Source: Saccoglossus kowalevskii (Eukaryota > Hemichordata > Enteropneusta > Harrimaniidae). Taken from it: 21,298 nucleotides of DNA. The stretch covers positions 94,499-115,796 of the forward strand of contig NW_003148782.1 in assembly GCF_000003605.2 (NCBI RefSeq). The letters are read 5' to 3'. Every line of letters begins with the position of its first letter. The stretch's first letter is position 1. Below, in pieces: positions 1 through 10,900 of this stretch. The notes beneath the pieces are model-generated. The model ran no database searches. It was given only the letters and a program-made list of their open reading frames with translations, and was not told where the DNA came from. Both the position numbers and the translations under genes were made by a program.

Positions 1-881
1 ACTACTGGATGCATAGTGGAAACCACTGGGGCAATGCCACGCTGACCGGCGTCTCCTGCCTGGTAAAAAAAAAAACATGCGGGCTGCAGGGTTTTAAGCC
101 ATCGTAGATGTTTTCGAAACGAAAATTAGCGAATAGGTTTTGTTTTGAGCCACTTAAAATGTCCTGTGTGTATTTTTGGTTGATACTCATCGCGTGCGAC
201 GTGCCCCAGATAGTGTCAATTTATACGCAGTATCAAATGAGACGCGTTGGGGATTACTTTGAATTTTATGTACCGAGAAGTACGTTTGCCGTAAATTATT
301 ATATTTGTTATGGTACTGAGCTGTACGATGGTTGTAATTTTACCATGTCGATTTTTGGGATATACGAACCAATCCAAAAGATTGTGATGCCTTCCTTATT
401 AATATACGTAACTGAAAATAAATAAATATAATATTTATTGAAACACATATTGATATTAAGATAGTGGTTTGAATTTTAGATGTTTAGAATGTTTGTCAGA
501 AATTTACATAGTTGTTTTTGCTACTTTACGTTTTCTGTGTTAACTAAATTTCTAAAATATGTTTAAATGCCCTATAAGTTATTTTGGGCATTTATTTGTT
601 TACTATTTTCATTGCATTTCATTTTCCCCAATGTTTTATGAATTATTTCAGTTTTCTTTTTAATGTTTCAATTTTGTGTAGACTTTTTATGCATATTTTT
701 AAGTAGGCTTATTGTTAGGTATACAAGGTCTATGTGTGCAGATGACTACTGGTGCCTCCTTATTTAATAGATTATTCATAATTTGTTTATCATTTTCAAA
801 TATTCCTGAATATTACGTCATGATCCCTATTCCCTCAGCACACGGGAGTTCTTTCTAAGCTTTCTTTGATTTTGATGATTA
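1..881. other. Upstream intron or flank, no supported gene
   Basis: A 105-residue plus-strand open frame (108-425) overlaps an AATAAA-like stop region, but the product is not recognised and there is no second line of evidence. Another plus-strand frame runs from the left edge to a stop near 107 (YWMHSGNHWGNATL and onward) with a possible donor after it; it could be the edge of something outside the window. Bases 426-881 are AT-rich with nothing recognised. The stretch presumably belongs to the CPEB intron that ends at 1857. Confidence 0.4.
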
Positions 882-1041
882 TTTTTGGTGAAAAGTGATA
901 TTTTTGAATTCTTGTTGAAACAGCAAGTCCTGTTGCTTTGATACTATACATATTGTTCATTTTCTAATGATATCTTCTGTTCTTTAATTGCAATGTGCAT
1001 TGCTAACAGCGGAGCTATCTCAGCCGACAGGCTGCTTGTTT
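882..1041 (+). mobile_element. 3' end fragment of a pearl/DINE-like tandem-core element
   Basis: This stretch matches 7115-7279 closely. The shared blocks include GTGATATTTTnGA, TTGCTTTGATACTATACATA, AATGTGCATTGCTAACAGCG and GAGCTATCTCAGCCGA, and both copies end GGCTGCTTGTTT. It carries one core unit plus the element's right end, with the ACAGCGGAGCTA terminal motif and a small AGCC...GGCT hairpin. The left end and the remaining core units are missing. The shared end point defines the right boundary of the family. Confidence 0.8.
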
Positions 1042-1169
1042 AAATATTTTTTGTGCTGGGCGACAGTTCTGGACATTGAATGTCACTGTTGTCTCTCCTG
1101 ACAGTTTTTTATTTTGTATGTGCAAATTGCAAGTGCTGACACATAGAGCATTTTGCCACAGAAGTCATA

Positions 1170-1360
1170 CTGTGGAATACTTTATTTTCGCTGGAATTAA
1201 TTTTCGCTGAAAAGGCTTTTGGGGCGTTTTGTGTGAAATTTATTTTCACTGATTTTTGATGAGTTTAATGTGAAATATTGGAAAAAAATTATATTCGCTG
1301 GATTTTATTTTCACGGAAACATCCCTTCAGCAAAAATAGCGAAAATAAAGTATTCTACAG
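1170..1360. mobile_element. 191-bp MITE with about 24-bp terminal inverted repeats and TA flanks
   Basis: The left end CTGTGGAATACTTTATTT and the right end, read on the minus strand (CTGTAGAATACTTTATTT), match over about 24 bases with one difference (G/A). Each end is directly flanked by TA (1168-1169 and 1361-1362), the usual target duplication of Tc1/mariner-type elements. The interior is AT-rich, repeats TTTTCGCTG and TTTTCACTG motifs and has no coding capacity. The superfamily is inferred only from the TA target. Confidence 0.75.
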
Positions 1361-1369
1361 TATTCATGT

Positions 1370-1672
1370 TTGGGACTACAGGGCTGTGTGGCCATCTCTC
1401 TGTCAAATGGCAAGTTTTTTAATGCGCTATCCTGGCGTCAACCAGGCTCAGTCGAACACAAACACCTGCAGACCTTAACCAAGGTTCCCTCAAAGTCGCA
1501 TTCGTTAGTGAATGAATCTCGGCCAGTGGAATTGGTCTTCCTATTGAGGATATGGCACACTCACCCAGGGGAGGGGTCGACCCTTTGATGTTCAGCCTAA
1601 GGTAGGATTTGAACTTGGGTCTACCGATCACAAGTCGCATGCGACAACCGCTATGCTACCAGTGACCGGTAC
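1370..1672 (-). mobile_element. tRNA-derived SINE, minus orientation
   Basis: On the minus strand, an A box (TAGCATAGCGG, 1658-1648) and a B box (GTTCAAATCC, 1614-1605) start 44 bases apart, the spacing of a genuine tRNA gene. The would-be acceptor ends do not pair, so this is a tRNA-derived head and not a functional tRNA. Downstream on the minus strand, about 220 bases rich in G+C (to about 1370) form the body, which may be a conserved central domain of the Deu/V/Nin kind; I could not assign it. Open frames over this stretch on both strands are incidental. The left end almost abuts the MITE at 1170-1360. Confidence 0.65.
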
Positions 1673-1857
1673 TATGTATCTTAAATTTGATAATTGACAG
1701 GGACTGTGCCATGCATGGTTTGTTTCATATGGTGACAATAATTTGTGGAGGATACCAAAACAATCCGTAATGGATTTGAAATCCACTTCATATAACTAAT
1801 ATGGTTTTAAATTTTAAAAGCGCTACCTAAAACATGAAAACTTTTTTTATGTCTCAG

Positions 1858-1976
1858 GATATGCTTTCTTGCTCTTCCAAGATGAGAGATCAGTTCAAGA
1901 GTTGATAGATGCTTGTCTCAAGGATGGTGACAAATTGTACTTGTGTGTATCAAGCCCTACAATCAAAGATAAACCA
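1858..1976 (+). CDS. CPEB2/3/4: CPEB exon: second half of RRM1
   Basis: The exon follows the acceptor TTTTTTTATGTCTCAG and ends at the donor CCA|GTAAGT. Its first two bases (GA) complete a glycine codon begun in the previous exon; 39 full codons follow. The translation starts [13 protein letters not shown], where GYAFLLF is the RNP1 strand of RRM1, and ends SSPTIKDKP, the linker toward the RPWN segment. The preceding exon, which should carry RNP2 (VFVGGLP-type) and a WPHK-like segment, was not found in bases 1-1857, so the upstream intron is probably at least 1.86 kb long. Confidence 0.95.
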
Positions 1977-4900
1977 GTAAGTTTTGCTGCTTTAGTTTCT
2001 AAGATAAAACCACAGTAAAGTTAGCTAAAATAACCAAATATTCTTCTTAATATAAAAGAGAAAGATTACTAATGTGCAAACTACCAAATGTGGAGTTACA
2101 CAAAAATATAAGCGTAAAGCCAGGACAATGGGCAACATGATCAAGAGTGGTATGTAGTCGAGACAAGATTATAATATTAATAAGTGTCATAATGTATTCT
2201 CCCAAACATCTGTGAACATCGGGCAAACTTTAAATCGATCACCTGTCTAAGAGGAAATGGCTTCTTTTCGTGGCCTTTTGTAATTGAAAACATGCCTACT
2301 TGTATTTATTTTGAATAATAATGTTTGGACTGGTCTTCCCAGACCTTTTATTTCTTTATGTTCAACTCAGTCAATTTCCGGTTTCTCTGCTTATATTACA
2401 AGTACTAATCACAACATTTCAATGAAACTTGGCATATAAATGCTCTAGCACCATCTGTGCATATTGAACACCTAATTTGCATAATGATTAGTCAGTTTTT
2501 GGCTTCTCCACTAATATCTCAAGTTCTGATCACATTTCAATGCTCTTGAATAAATTAAACTGAAAACAAAGTAAATATTTTTCATGTTGTAAATTTTGAT
2601 GTCCTTAACCATTTATTAGAAATGCTGTGACTGCTTTTGTTCAAAATTAGTACTAAGACAAGACTTAATGCATGTTCATTTCTATTTTGGTCTCGTTTTG
2701 GAGTTTTTTTTTCTAAAAAACTATTTCATAAACCATTTCTCTGGTATACCCTTGGCAAATTTATTCAAACTTCATAAAGGATAGGTAGTGAAGCTCATTT
2801 TGGTTTTATGTTACATTTTTCATATTCTTGCCAATTTGTTTTTTGTTTCAGTGAAATTTCCATTTTTTTTTTAACAAATATAAATGGGTACTTCATGTAT
2901 GTCATTGATAATTGTTTCTATTACTATGCAAGTATTTAATGCATTCACCCATCTAAACTACATGAAGAATTGACTGATATGTAAATTACAATTGATGCTT
3001 GGTTGTTACTTGGTTCCTCTCTGTGATAAAGGTCACTTGTGATAGTTGATAGAAATCATTCATGGTGTCAGTTCATGCATGCATGCATGCTGCTGCATGA
3101 ATTGTCAGTCTAACATGTCACTGCATGGCGAGTTGTGATAACATTCACAAAATAAATCAATTTTAGATTTAACCACATGAGCCAGTACATGTACATAATT
3201 AGTACTAGATCGTGTACAGTTGATGGCATCATCTACTCCCACACACTGTTCCCTTTTAAATGCAAAGTAAAGGCTAATGCTTCCCTTTAGACCTTTGGAT
3301 ATTCCATGAATCAACTGCTTTTCAAACTCAATAGAAATCCTATAGATTATCATATGCCAGATGTTTTCATATTACCGTTTGTCCATCAAACTTCAATATG
3401 TTCAAAATTGTCTTCAAAACCGCAAACCAAATTGAATTTATTAATCCCACTCAAGCAGATATTTATGTACATTGGGTGTTTTCTTCCTTTGATTTTTTTC
3501 ATTGCATTACAACATGTTTATTTATTTTTAAAAACCATCAAACCAATTTAATTCATATTTGATTGGCAGATCCAGATCTATTAATTTTGTTCATTTGATG
3601 ATAGTATCAATTCTCTATTGCTCGTTAATATTTTTGGTTTTTGATTTTTTTTTCCCAAAAAACACCAGCGGGATTGGTTGTGAAAAAACTGTGAAAGTCC
3701 TATTTTTGTTTTAATATGCTTACAAATGTAGCAGTATATTGAAGACTATTATGGCATAACATTGCTGTATGGCATTATAAAATTGTTAACAAAATTTGTT
3801 TCTTATTGAAGGTACAAATTCGTCCTTGGAATCTTGCTGATAGTGACTATGTGATGGATGGGTCGCAGCCATTAGATCCTAGAAAAACTATCTTTGTTGG
3901 TGGTGTTCCAAGACCATTAAGAGCAGGTAAATATACTACTATCATACATACGACTTCAGTATTTACAAAAAACTTGTAATCTTTGTTAATCAAGCCTGAT
4001 AGAGGTCCAGTTGATATGAGCAGCATGCATGTATGGTGTTTGTATAACAATTTCTGGCAGTGAACGCCAGATTTTAATCAAACTTGGTATGAACATCACA
4101 CTTGGATTGCTGTTGAATTTTTTTCTATTTTTTGCTACGTTTGTTATATGTCAAGGTATATGAGGGTGAAATGTCCGTTCTTTGTATTGTCAGCTTTGTC
4201 AACCTTTATCACACATGTATGTTGATTTGTACTGCTATTATTAGTTTGTTTCAACTGCTTTATTCAACTTCTTCAAAATAGCTAGCCAATTCCCAATTTT
4301 CAAGATCTTGGTTTTCCCTAGAAGGCCGCGCTTGGCGGTTATCAAAGTACTCGGATGACAACCACTGTCACGGCTCTGAGTGGGGTTAAAATAACCACAG
4401 CTTTGGCGTTTACTTGCTGACACAAAGTGAATTTCTTGGCTTACTTACGAGGACGCAATAATCACAATGGTAAATTGGTATTGCAATGCTCCTGGCTGTT
4501 CTTCCAGTGCCATAAAGAAAACAAATCTGACAAAATATCCAGAATATATTTAATATTATAACCCGGTGTATTATTGACTGCAGTGAATTTCATTATTGAT
4601 GCCAAAATCTAGCACTTGCTGATTGCGAGTACTTACTATTTTTTTCACGATGTAGTTGTCTGAATAATTAGTTTCCCACTTATGAATCATGGAGTTAGCT
4701 ATACCTACTGGCTATTACTCGGCCATGTCAATATTTAAACGAATGCGACAAGTTTCGCTGATTTAGTGAAAGTAATGTCATTAGTTCAATGTCGGACACA
4801 GTGAGTTCATTTGCCATGTACTGTATAAAATTGGTTGCACTTGAAGATTTGAATTTATTGCCTAAATCCGGAATTGTTGGTGGTTCTGTTACTGAGTTTA

Positions 4901-7900
4901 ACATTGGATCCAACATGTGGTTGTAGCATGAGTTCACGGGGGGAAAATATCGTGACTACCGGTAGTTTTGATTAAATCTTCGTTGTTTTCATGGCATGAT
5001 TTTCTTCCTGGGTTGTAAGATGACAATGTTGGTTTAGCAGTGGCTGGACGCGTTTTATTTCGTCTTATATCGATATTATCAATTTGCTGGAGGGTGGATT
5101 CCTTTCTCGGCTTGTCCCATATACGTGCAACGTCAGTGCCGACCTGTGTTGCGTGATCTTTGTGGCGCAAGTCAAAATCCTGGATACTGATTAGTAGTGC
5201 CACATAGTGTTTGCATGAATAAGAATTATATTTTCAATGAAAATTATTTTTAGCTACAATCATTAAAGCGATTACATGTATTACCGGTAATAAGATTTAT
5301 TTAAAGTCACTCGACAAGGAGCGGAAGTGTAACTTATGTTCAGTGATGCTTGTAGTTGCATCTATTTCTTAATAAAATAAAAAATTACTTGCGCAACGCA
5401 ATTACAGCCACCGGAAATTATTTCTGAACTTGTTTAACCAGAAACCAGCATTGGTAAGGTTTTTCTTTTTGGGATGTTTCTCGAACACACTCGGCCACGA
5501 TGTAAATAAATTCAGTTTCTTTAACATGGTGAAGGTTGACGGAAACAATATGTCCATCTTTGTACAGAAGAAAACCATTGTCAAGTCGATATTCTTTTAA
5601 CCTGGAAGGTGTCCAGTCACATCAATGTATTAAGTACGCAAATATATCTGCAGTTTCAAATGATGGCATGTAATGGAGGGTTTTCTCCAAGGTTTTGATA
5701 GTATACTGATCTTCTAATGCCAGGGTAGATTCCTTGTCTTGAACTGTACGACGACGCTTGCTTGAGGTTTCGCGATCGTCAGGCTCTAAAGGCGAACTTT
5801 TAACACATTTGCAAGTTTCACGAGTTCAATCAGCTTGGCTTTTCGTGTATTACAACAAGTTATCCCTCATCCTTGTAGAAACTGACGTAATTCAGAAACT
5901 TTTCTCGAAAGCAAATTTTTCATTGTTACGGTTTTGTGAACAGCACAAAACAACCCCACTGGGAGTACGCCCCCGCACGGCAAAACCTTGAAATGTATAT
6001 GTGAATTAGCTGCCATTGAGAACTGGAAAATTGGGAATTTGTTTTGATGTTTTATATTTAGGTACCTTGGGTGGACCTTTATCAGATTTGTTCATTTCAT
6101 TTCCATGTATATAGTTATTTAATTTTTTGACAGATTGCATTTAGTAAATTTGTGTAAATGTTGCTCAAAAAACATTCACTTTTTTTTATTTTTCCCTCAT
6201 AGAGCTTTGTGTATTAACTGTCTACAATATTTAAAACACGACTGTTTCAAAAATTAGTTGGTGACACAGCTTTGTTAGCTCCGCTGTCGACTTTGTCGAG
6301 CGGAGCTTATCATATGAGTGATTGTCCGTCGTCGTCGTCCGTGTCAATGTTTTACTTTTTCGACTTCTTCTTGAAAACTACAAGCCTGAATGCTTTGATA
6401 CTTGGTGTATATGTACCTTGGGTAGACCTCTCTTAGGTTTGTTCATTTCATGTTGATATCTTCAATTCTCTAATTTTGGTGAATATTTTTGTCATTTTTG
6501 GTAAAAAGTGATATTTTCGACTTCTTGTTAAAAACCGCAAGTGCAATTGCTTTGATATTACATATATAGGTACTACATGTGGACCTCTCTCAGATTTGTT
6601 CATTTTGTAATGATATCTTTAATTCTCTAATTTTGGTGAATATTTTTGTAATTTTTGGTAAAAAGTGATATTTTCGACTTGTTAAAAACCACAAGTCCGA
6701 TTGCTTTGATATTACATATATAGGTACTACATGTGGACCTTTCTCAGATTTGTTTATTTCGTGATGGTATCTTCGATTCTATAATTTTGGTGAATATTTT
6801 TGTCATTGTTGGTAAAAAGTGATATTTTCGACTTCTTGTAAAAAACCAATAGTCTGATTGCTTTGATATTACATATATAGGTACTACATGTGGACCTCTC
6901 TCAGATTTGTTCATTTTGTGATGGTATCTTCAATTCTCTAATTTTGGTGAATATTTTTGTAATTTTTGGTAAAAAGTGATATTTTCGACTTGTTAAAAAC
7001 CAAAAGTTCAATTGCTTTGATATTACTATATAGATACTACATGTAGACCTTTCTTAGATTTGTTCATTTCGTGATGATATCTTCAATTCTCTAATTTTGG
7101 TGAATATTTTTGTAATTTTTGGTAAAAAGTGATATTTTCGACTTCTTGTTAAAAACTGTAAGTCCGATTGCTTTGATACTATACATATTGTTCATTTTCT
7201 AATGATGTCTTCATCAGTTCTTTAATTGAAATGTGCATTGCTAACAGCGGAGCTATCTCAGCCGATAGGCTGCTTGTTTTTCTTTTTACAAATATTGAGT
7301 GTGCAAAAACTTAAATAAAGAATCATTAGTTTGACTGTCTATTGTAAGTGCTGTTACTAGAATAAACATCTATGAGGTGATTCACTGTGGTGTTTGTGAA
7401 TTGTAGCAGATATTCAAAATGTGTTATCAGCAGATGTGCACCAGCAATTATTGCCAACTGTGACCGGATGTGAAAACTCAATGTTGTTTGTTGTTTATGC
7501 AGGTTGCATTTAATGCAATGAGGTCACTGAAGCATATTACTGTAATATTCCTGAAATAGAACACAAGTGATGAAGGAAAATGTCCAAATATTTGAAAAAT
7601 TGAAAGCATATTTTGTCATTATTGAAATGTTAAGTGCGAGTCACATGTACATAGATTTCTCAGTTAGTATTCAGTCGTGATGTATGAATACTGCAAAGCC
7701 TGTAAACCATTGTAATTTTGTGAAAAACAGATTTTCACGAGTTTTGCGAATTGTGTTGCAAGGAAATGTTGTATTCACAAATGGCAAATGCTGAAATTGC
7801 AAATATTTCTAGCAGTGAAAATTAAACAGTTTACTAGTACACAATGTAAAATAGCCATAGCTGCTGCTGTTTGATTGAATTTAAAAAAAAAATCAAAACT

Positions 7901-10900
7901 TGTGGGTGATTTACAGTGAATTGAGTCGCAATACACACATGCAGTTGATTTAAAATTTATTTATCTGTATTTCAGTTGAGTTGGCAATGATTATGGATCG
8001 TCTTTATGGTGGTGTTTGTTATGCTGGGATTGATACAGATCCAGAGTTGAAATACCCCAAAGGAGCTGGTCGTGTGGCATTTTCTAACCAACAAAGCTAC
8101 ATTGCTGCTATCAGTGCTCGGTTTGTGCAATTACAACATGGAGACATTGACAAGAGGGTAAATTATTGCATTTATAAATGATAATTTCACACATAATCAT
8201 AACCAAATATTAGTTCCTGCATTATATTTATTATTTGCTTGAAAATAGCCAACTAGTGGCCATGCCCAATCATAAAATTTACATTTTGATCTTTTGATGT
8301 TATTTTTTGACCTGTGGTAACAACGGCACATCAAGTGAAACTCTGAATTCAGAAATAACACCTTTTATCTGCAACCTTGTGAGTGTAGTGTATAACAAAA
8401 CTATTCAGGCTTGTGATATTTTACCCAACACTAAAATGAGGGTCGGTGAGATGACATCAAATGTGGATAGTTCAGATCAAAACTGTTTGCAAATTTTACA
8501 AATTCAAATTTGCTTAGAATTTCATTATAAAATAAAATTATTCGACAATAATTCCTATATCTAATATTTGTGCGTTTCACAACAATAACAAGTGGCGTTC
8601 TAAAGTACCGGTATGTGCCATGTGCATCCTTCACAAGTCTCTGCAACTACTGAAAACTCATCCTTGTTCTAGATGTCAGTTTTGTGATTTTCAGTATTAA
8701 CAGTATTCAGTAGCTTACATATGCACCAATCAGTGTGCCTCCTTCCGTTACAGGGAACCAATGAACCTACATGTAGACTGGTAATGTGCCTTCGTTATGT
8801 TCATGCTGTTGTATCTAAATTGTGACTGTCAGTTGGCGAGGGTGGGGGTAATGTGTCTTGTATAATCTTCAAAATTGAATATCTTGGAAGTCACTATGTA
8901 ATTTGAATCAAGTTCAGTTTTGGTGTGACTGTTTTTAACATATAGTTGAAAATTCAGCTAAATAAACCGATTGGTTGGACACTAGCAAATCACTTCAAAA
9001 AACCTAGCATTATACGAATAATGAATGCAGTATTCATTTATTGCTTTTTATTATTGACATGTATCAACTTACATTCACAATTGCAAAAAGAAAAAAAAAG
9101 CATTAACAGTAACATTGATGGTAGGCTAACATATGGTAATAGAGAAATGGTGATTCTTGATATTGCCATAGTAATCTGATGTGGCAGGAAATAGTAAAAT
9201 GAAGGGAAGTGAAGCAAAATTAATCTGAATGCGCTAAATAATGCATTGTGTTTAGCACACATTCCAAAGCATTTTTACATATTTAAATATGAAAAGAATT
9301 CTTAAAGGTTTCTATTGTTGAGCTAATCATGTAATGGAGAAATATATTTTAATACCGGTAAATCGTTACTGGAGAGGCAAAAACAGTGACTTTTGTTTCA
9401 TTGAATATGGTATTTTTTTTTTAGTAACAGATATTCTCCAACCATATTGTAGTCAGTAAGAGTAAATTGAATTTTACTACTTGTGATTTTTTTACATTTT
9501 GTAAGATTAGAGGGTAATTTAAAAATATCTTCTGATCATATAGAGATATACAAATCCAATATTGAATGATTCTGGTCCAATCACCCAAAATAAATTAAAG
9601 CGTACATTTTTTTCTACTCGTGACCTTTTAAAATATTATATATAGGCAAAATACAAATATATTAAACTAAAAAACGGAGACATGTGTTGTCATTTATCTG
9701 AACATCATTTTCAATTATTGCTTCTAGCTATTAGTTGTGAGGTGGTTGGTTTGTATTGTGTATTGAGTTTAACAGAATTTCCGGTATTAAGCACTTTCAT
9801 CCCTATTATCTTTATTTTAACATAAAAAGTCTGTGTAACAGCTTGCAAGGTGAGCAAATTGTTAGAGCTTTAGATGTATTATATTCTGATGTAGTGATGA
9901 ATTGAAATGGAAAATGACTAAATTATAGAAAGAAATGGTGGTTTTCCATTGAATAATCAGGCAATTAGATAGAAAAAAATATGACAGCAGTCATTAAAAA
10001 AATATTGGAAAAAAAAAAAACTTGGAAGTCAAGAGAGTACACTTGTTTCTGGATGAAATGAAGTGAAAATTGGCTCAAGTGAAATAGAAAGAGAAACAGA
10101 CCAAGGAAATGTCAACTTGTCATTAAGTGTTTTCTTGCAAGAATTGAAAATGTCAACTAATGAAGCTAAATGCTTTTAACTTCAAATCAAGTAGTTGAGC
10201 TGGCAAACATGTTGATATTAGGTCGTGTTCATATTAGAAAATTAGTTTTGTTATTCTGTATGTGTCAGTATATGCTTTGCATAGTCATAAATTTTGAACT
10301 AGAGTACTAAAACTGACATTTTTGTAAATTGAAAAATATCAGTATTGAGATTCTAAAGAGGCAAGTTTACCATTAATACAAAATGATTTTCTTCATTTCT
10401 TGGATTTTTCAAATTCTATTTCAAATTGGATTATTTGCTTTTGATAGTTAAACATTATAAAATAAATATGTTTGGTATTTTAAATGCTGTTATCCAGATA
10501 CCAGTGGCTAGCCTGAAATCCCATAATGGTGCTGTGATATTATTATAGGATCCCACCTATTGAGGCAAATACAGGGTTTTCCCCCAGATGATTATAGAGC
10601 AGGGGCCACTATAGTAGAGTTAAACAAAAAATACAATTTGTTTCCTTGGAAGAACATTAAATTACCATTGAATGTTTTATTACTTTATACTACTAATCAA
10701 GGATTTTTGCCAAATATCTAATCATTAAGGATTTTCAGGAAAGGTTGTAGTACCGGTATTATTAAATTTAGTGCAGTGAAACTTCTTGTATAATTGTGAT
10801 TATCATATCGCCTGCTGAAAACCTCCACATATAGCTGGTATGAAAGGAAAATAACAACCTTCACAGGCGATGTCTAAAGAATATAGGGTTAGGGCTTTTT

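Larger units (their letters stand above)
1977..3811 (+). other. CPEB intron between the first two exons in the window
   Basis: This phase-0 intron of 1,835 bases runs from GTAAGT to GAAG. It is AT-rich with no supported gene. It contains a degenerate pair of about 121-bp units (near 2369 and 2492) and a short CATG-type tandem run near 3074-3092 within a TTCATGCA...TGCATGAA palindrome. Open frames on both strands in 3105-3551 have no recognisable product. Confidence 0.85.
4288..6039. mobile_element. Decayed, internally deleted DNA transposon (THAP plus SWIM/YqaJ type)
   Basis: The segment starts with AATTCCCAATTTTC (4288-4301) and ends with its exact reverse complement (6026-6039). A second inverted block, AGTGGGGTT at 4379-4387 and its complement at 5952-5960, sits at similar distances from the two ends (91 and 79 bases), which suggests long degenerate terminal inverted repeats. 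Inside, a THAP-like N-terminus reads right from 4467 and a SAP-SWIM-YqaJ gene relic reads left from 5923, so both genes begin near an end and converge. The catalytic parts of both are absent, as expected after an internal deletion. I recall that the ISL2EU/IS4EU group pairs a transposase with a YqaJ nuclease; the assignment to it is inference. Target duplications are not clear. Confidence 0.5.
3927..7975 (+). other. CPEB intron containing two transposon insertions
   Basis: This phase-1 intron of 4,049 bases (GTAAAT to TTTCAG) hosts the decayed two-gene element at 4288-6039 and the tandem-core element at 6276-7280, which are annotated separately. The rest (3927-4287, 6040-6275 and 7281-7975) is AT-rich. 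A small foldback, GTGAAAA...TTTTCAC, lies near 7720-7740, in a stretch (about 7695-7835) that may be a decayed MITE. Confidence 0.85.

Noticed and set aside
108-425. 105-residue plus-strand open frame near the left edge with AATAAA at its end
   Set aside because: The product is not recognised, no supporting upstream exon is evident, and A/T-rich hexamers are common here. I cannot separate it from a chance frame.
1605-1658. Functional tRNA gene on the minus strand
   Set aside because: The A and B boxes and their spacing are right, but the acceptor stem does not pair and a long non-tRNA body follows, so it is a SINE head.
5402-5584. 60-residue minus-strand frame starting MTMVFFCTK
   Set aside because: It overlaps, in another frame, the 67-residue stretch (5621-5421) whose sequence fits the SWIM/YqaJ family, so it is a shadow.
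5758-5991. 77-residue plus-strand open frame
   Set aside because: It is antisense to the SAP-like start of the SWIM/YqaJ relic and has no recognisable motif.
882-7280. CRISPR array from evenly spaced repeats
   Set aside because: The 155-bp units are full-length tandem copies without unique spacers, and the window is a metazoan genome with introns.
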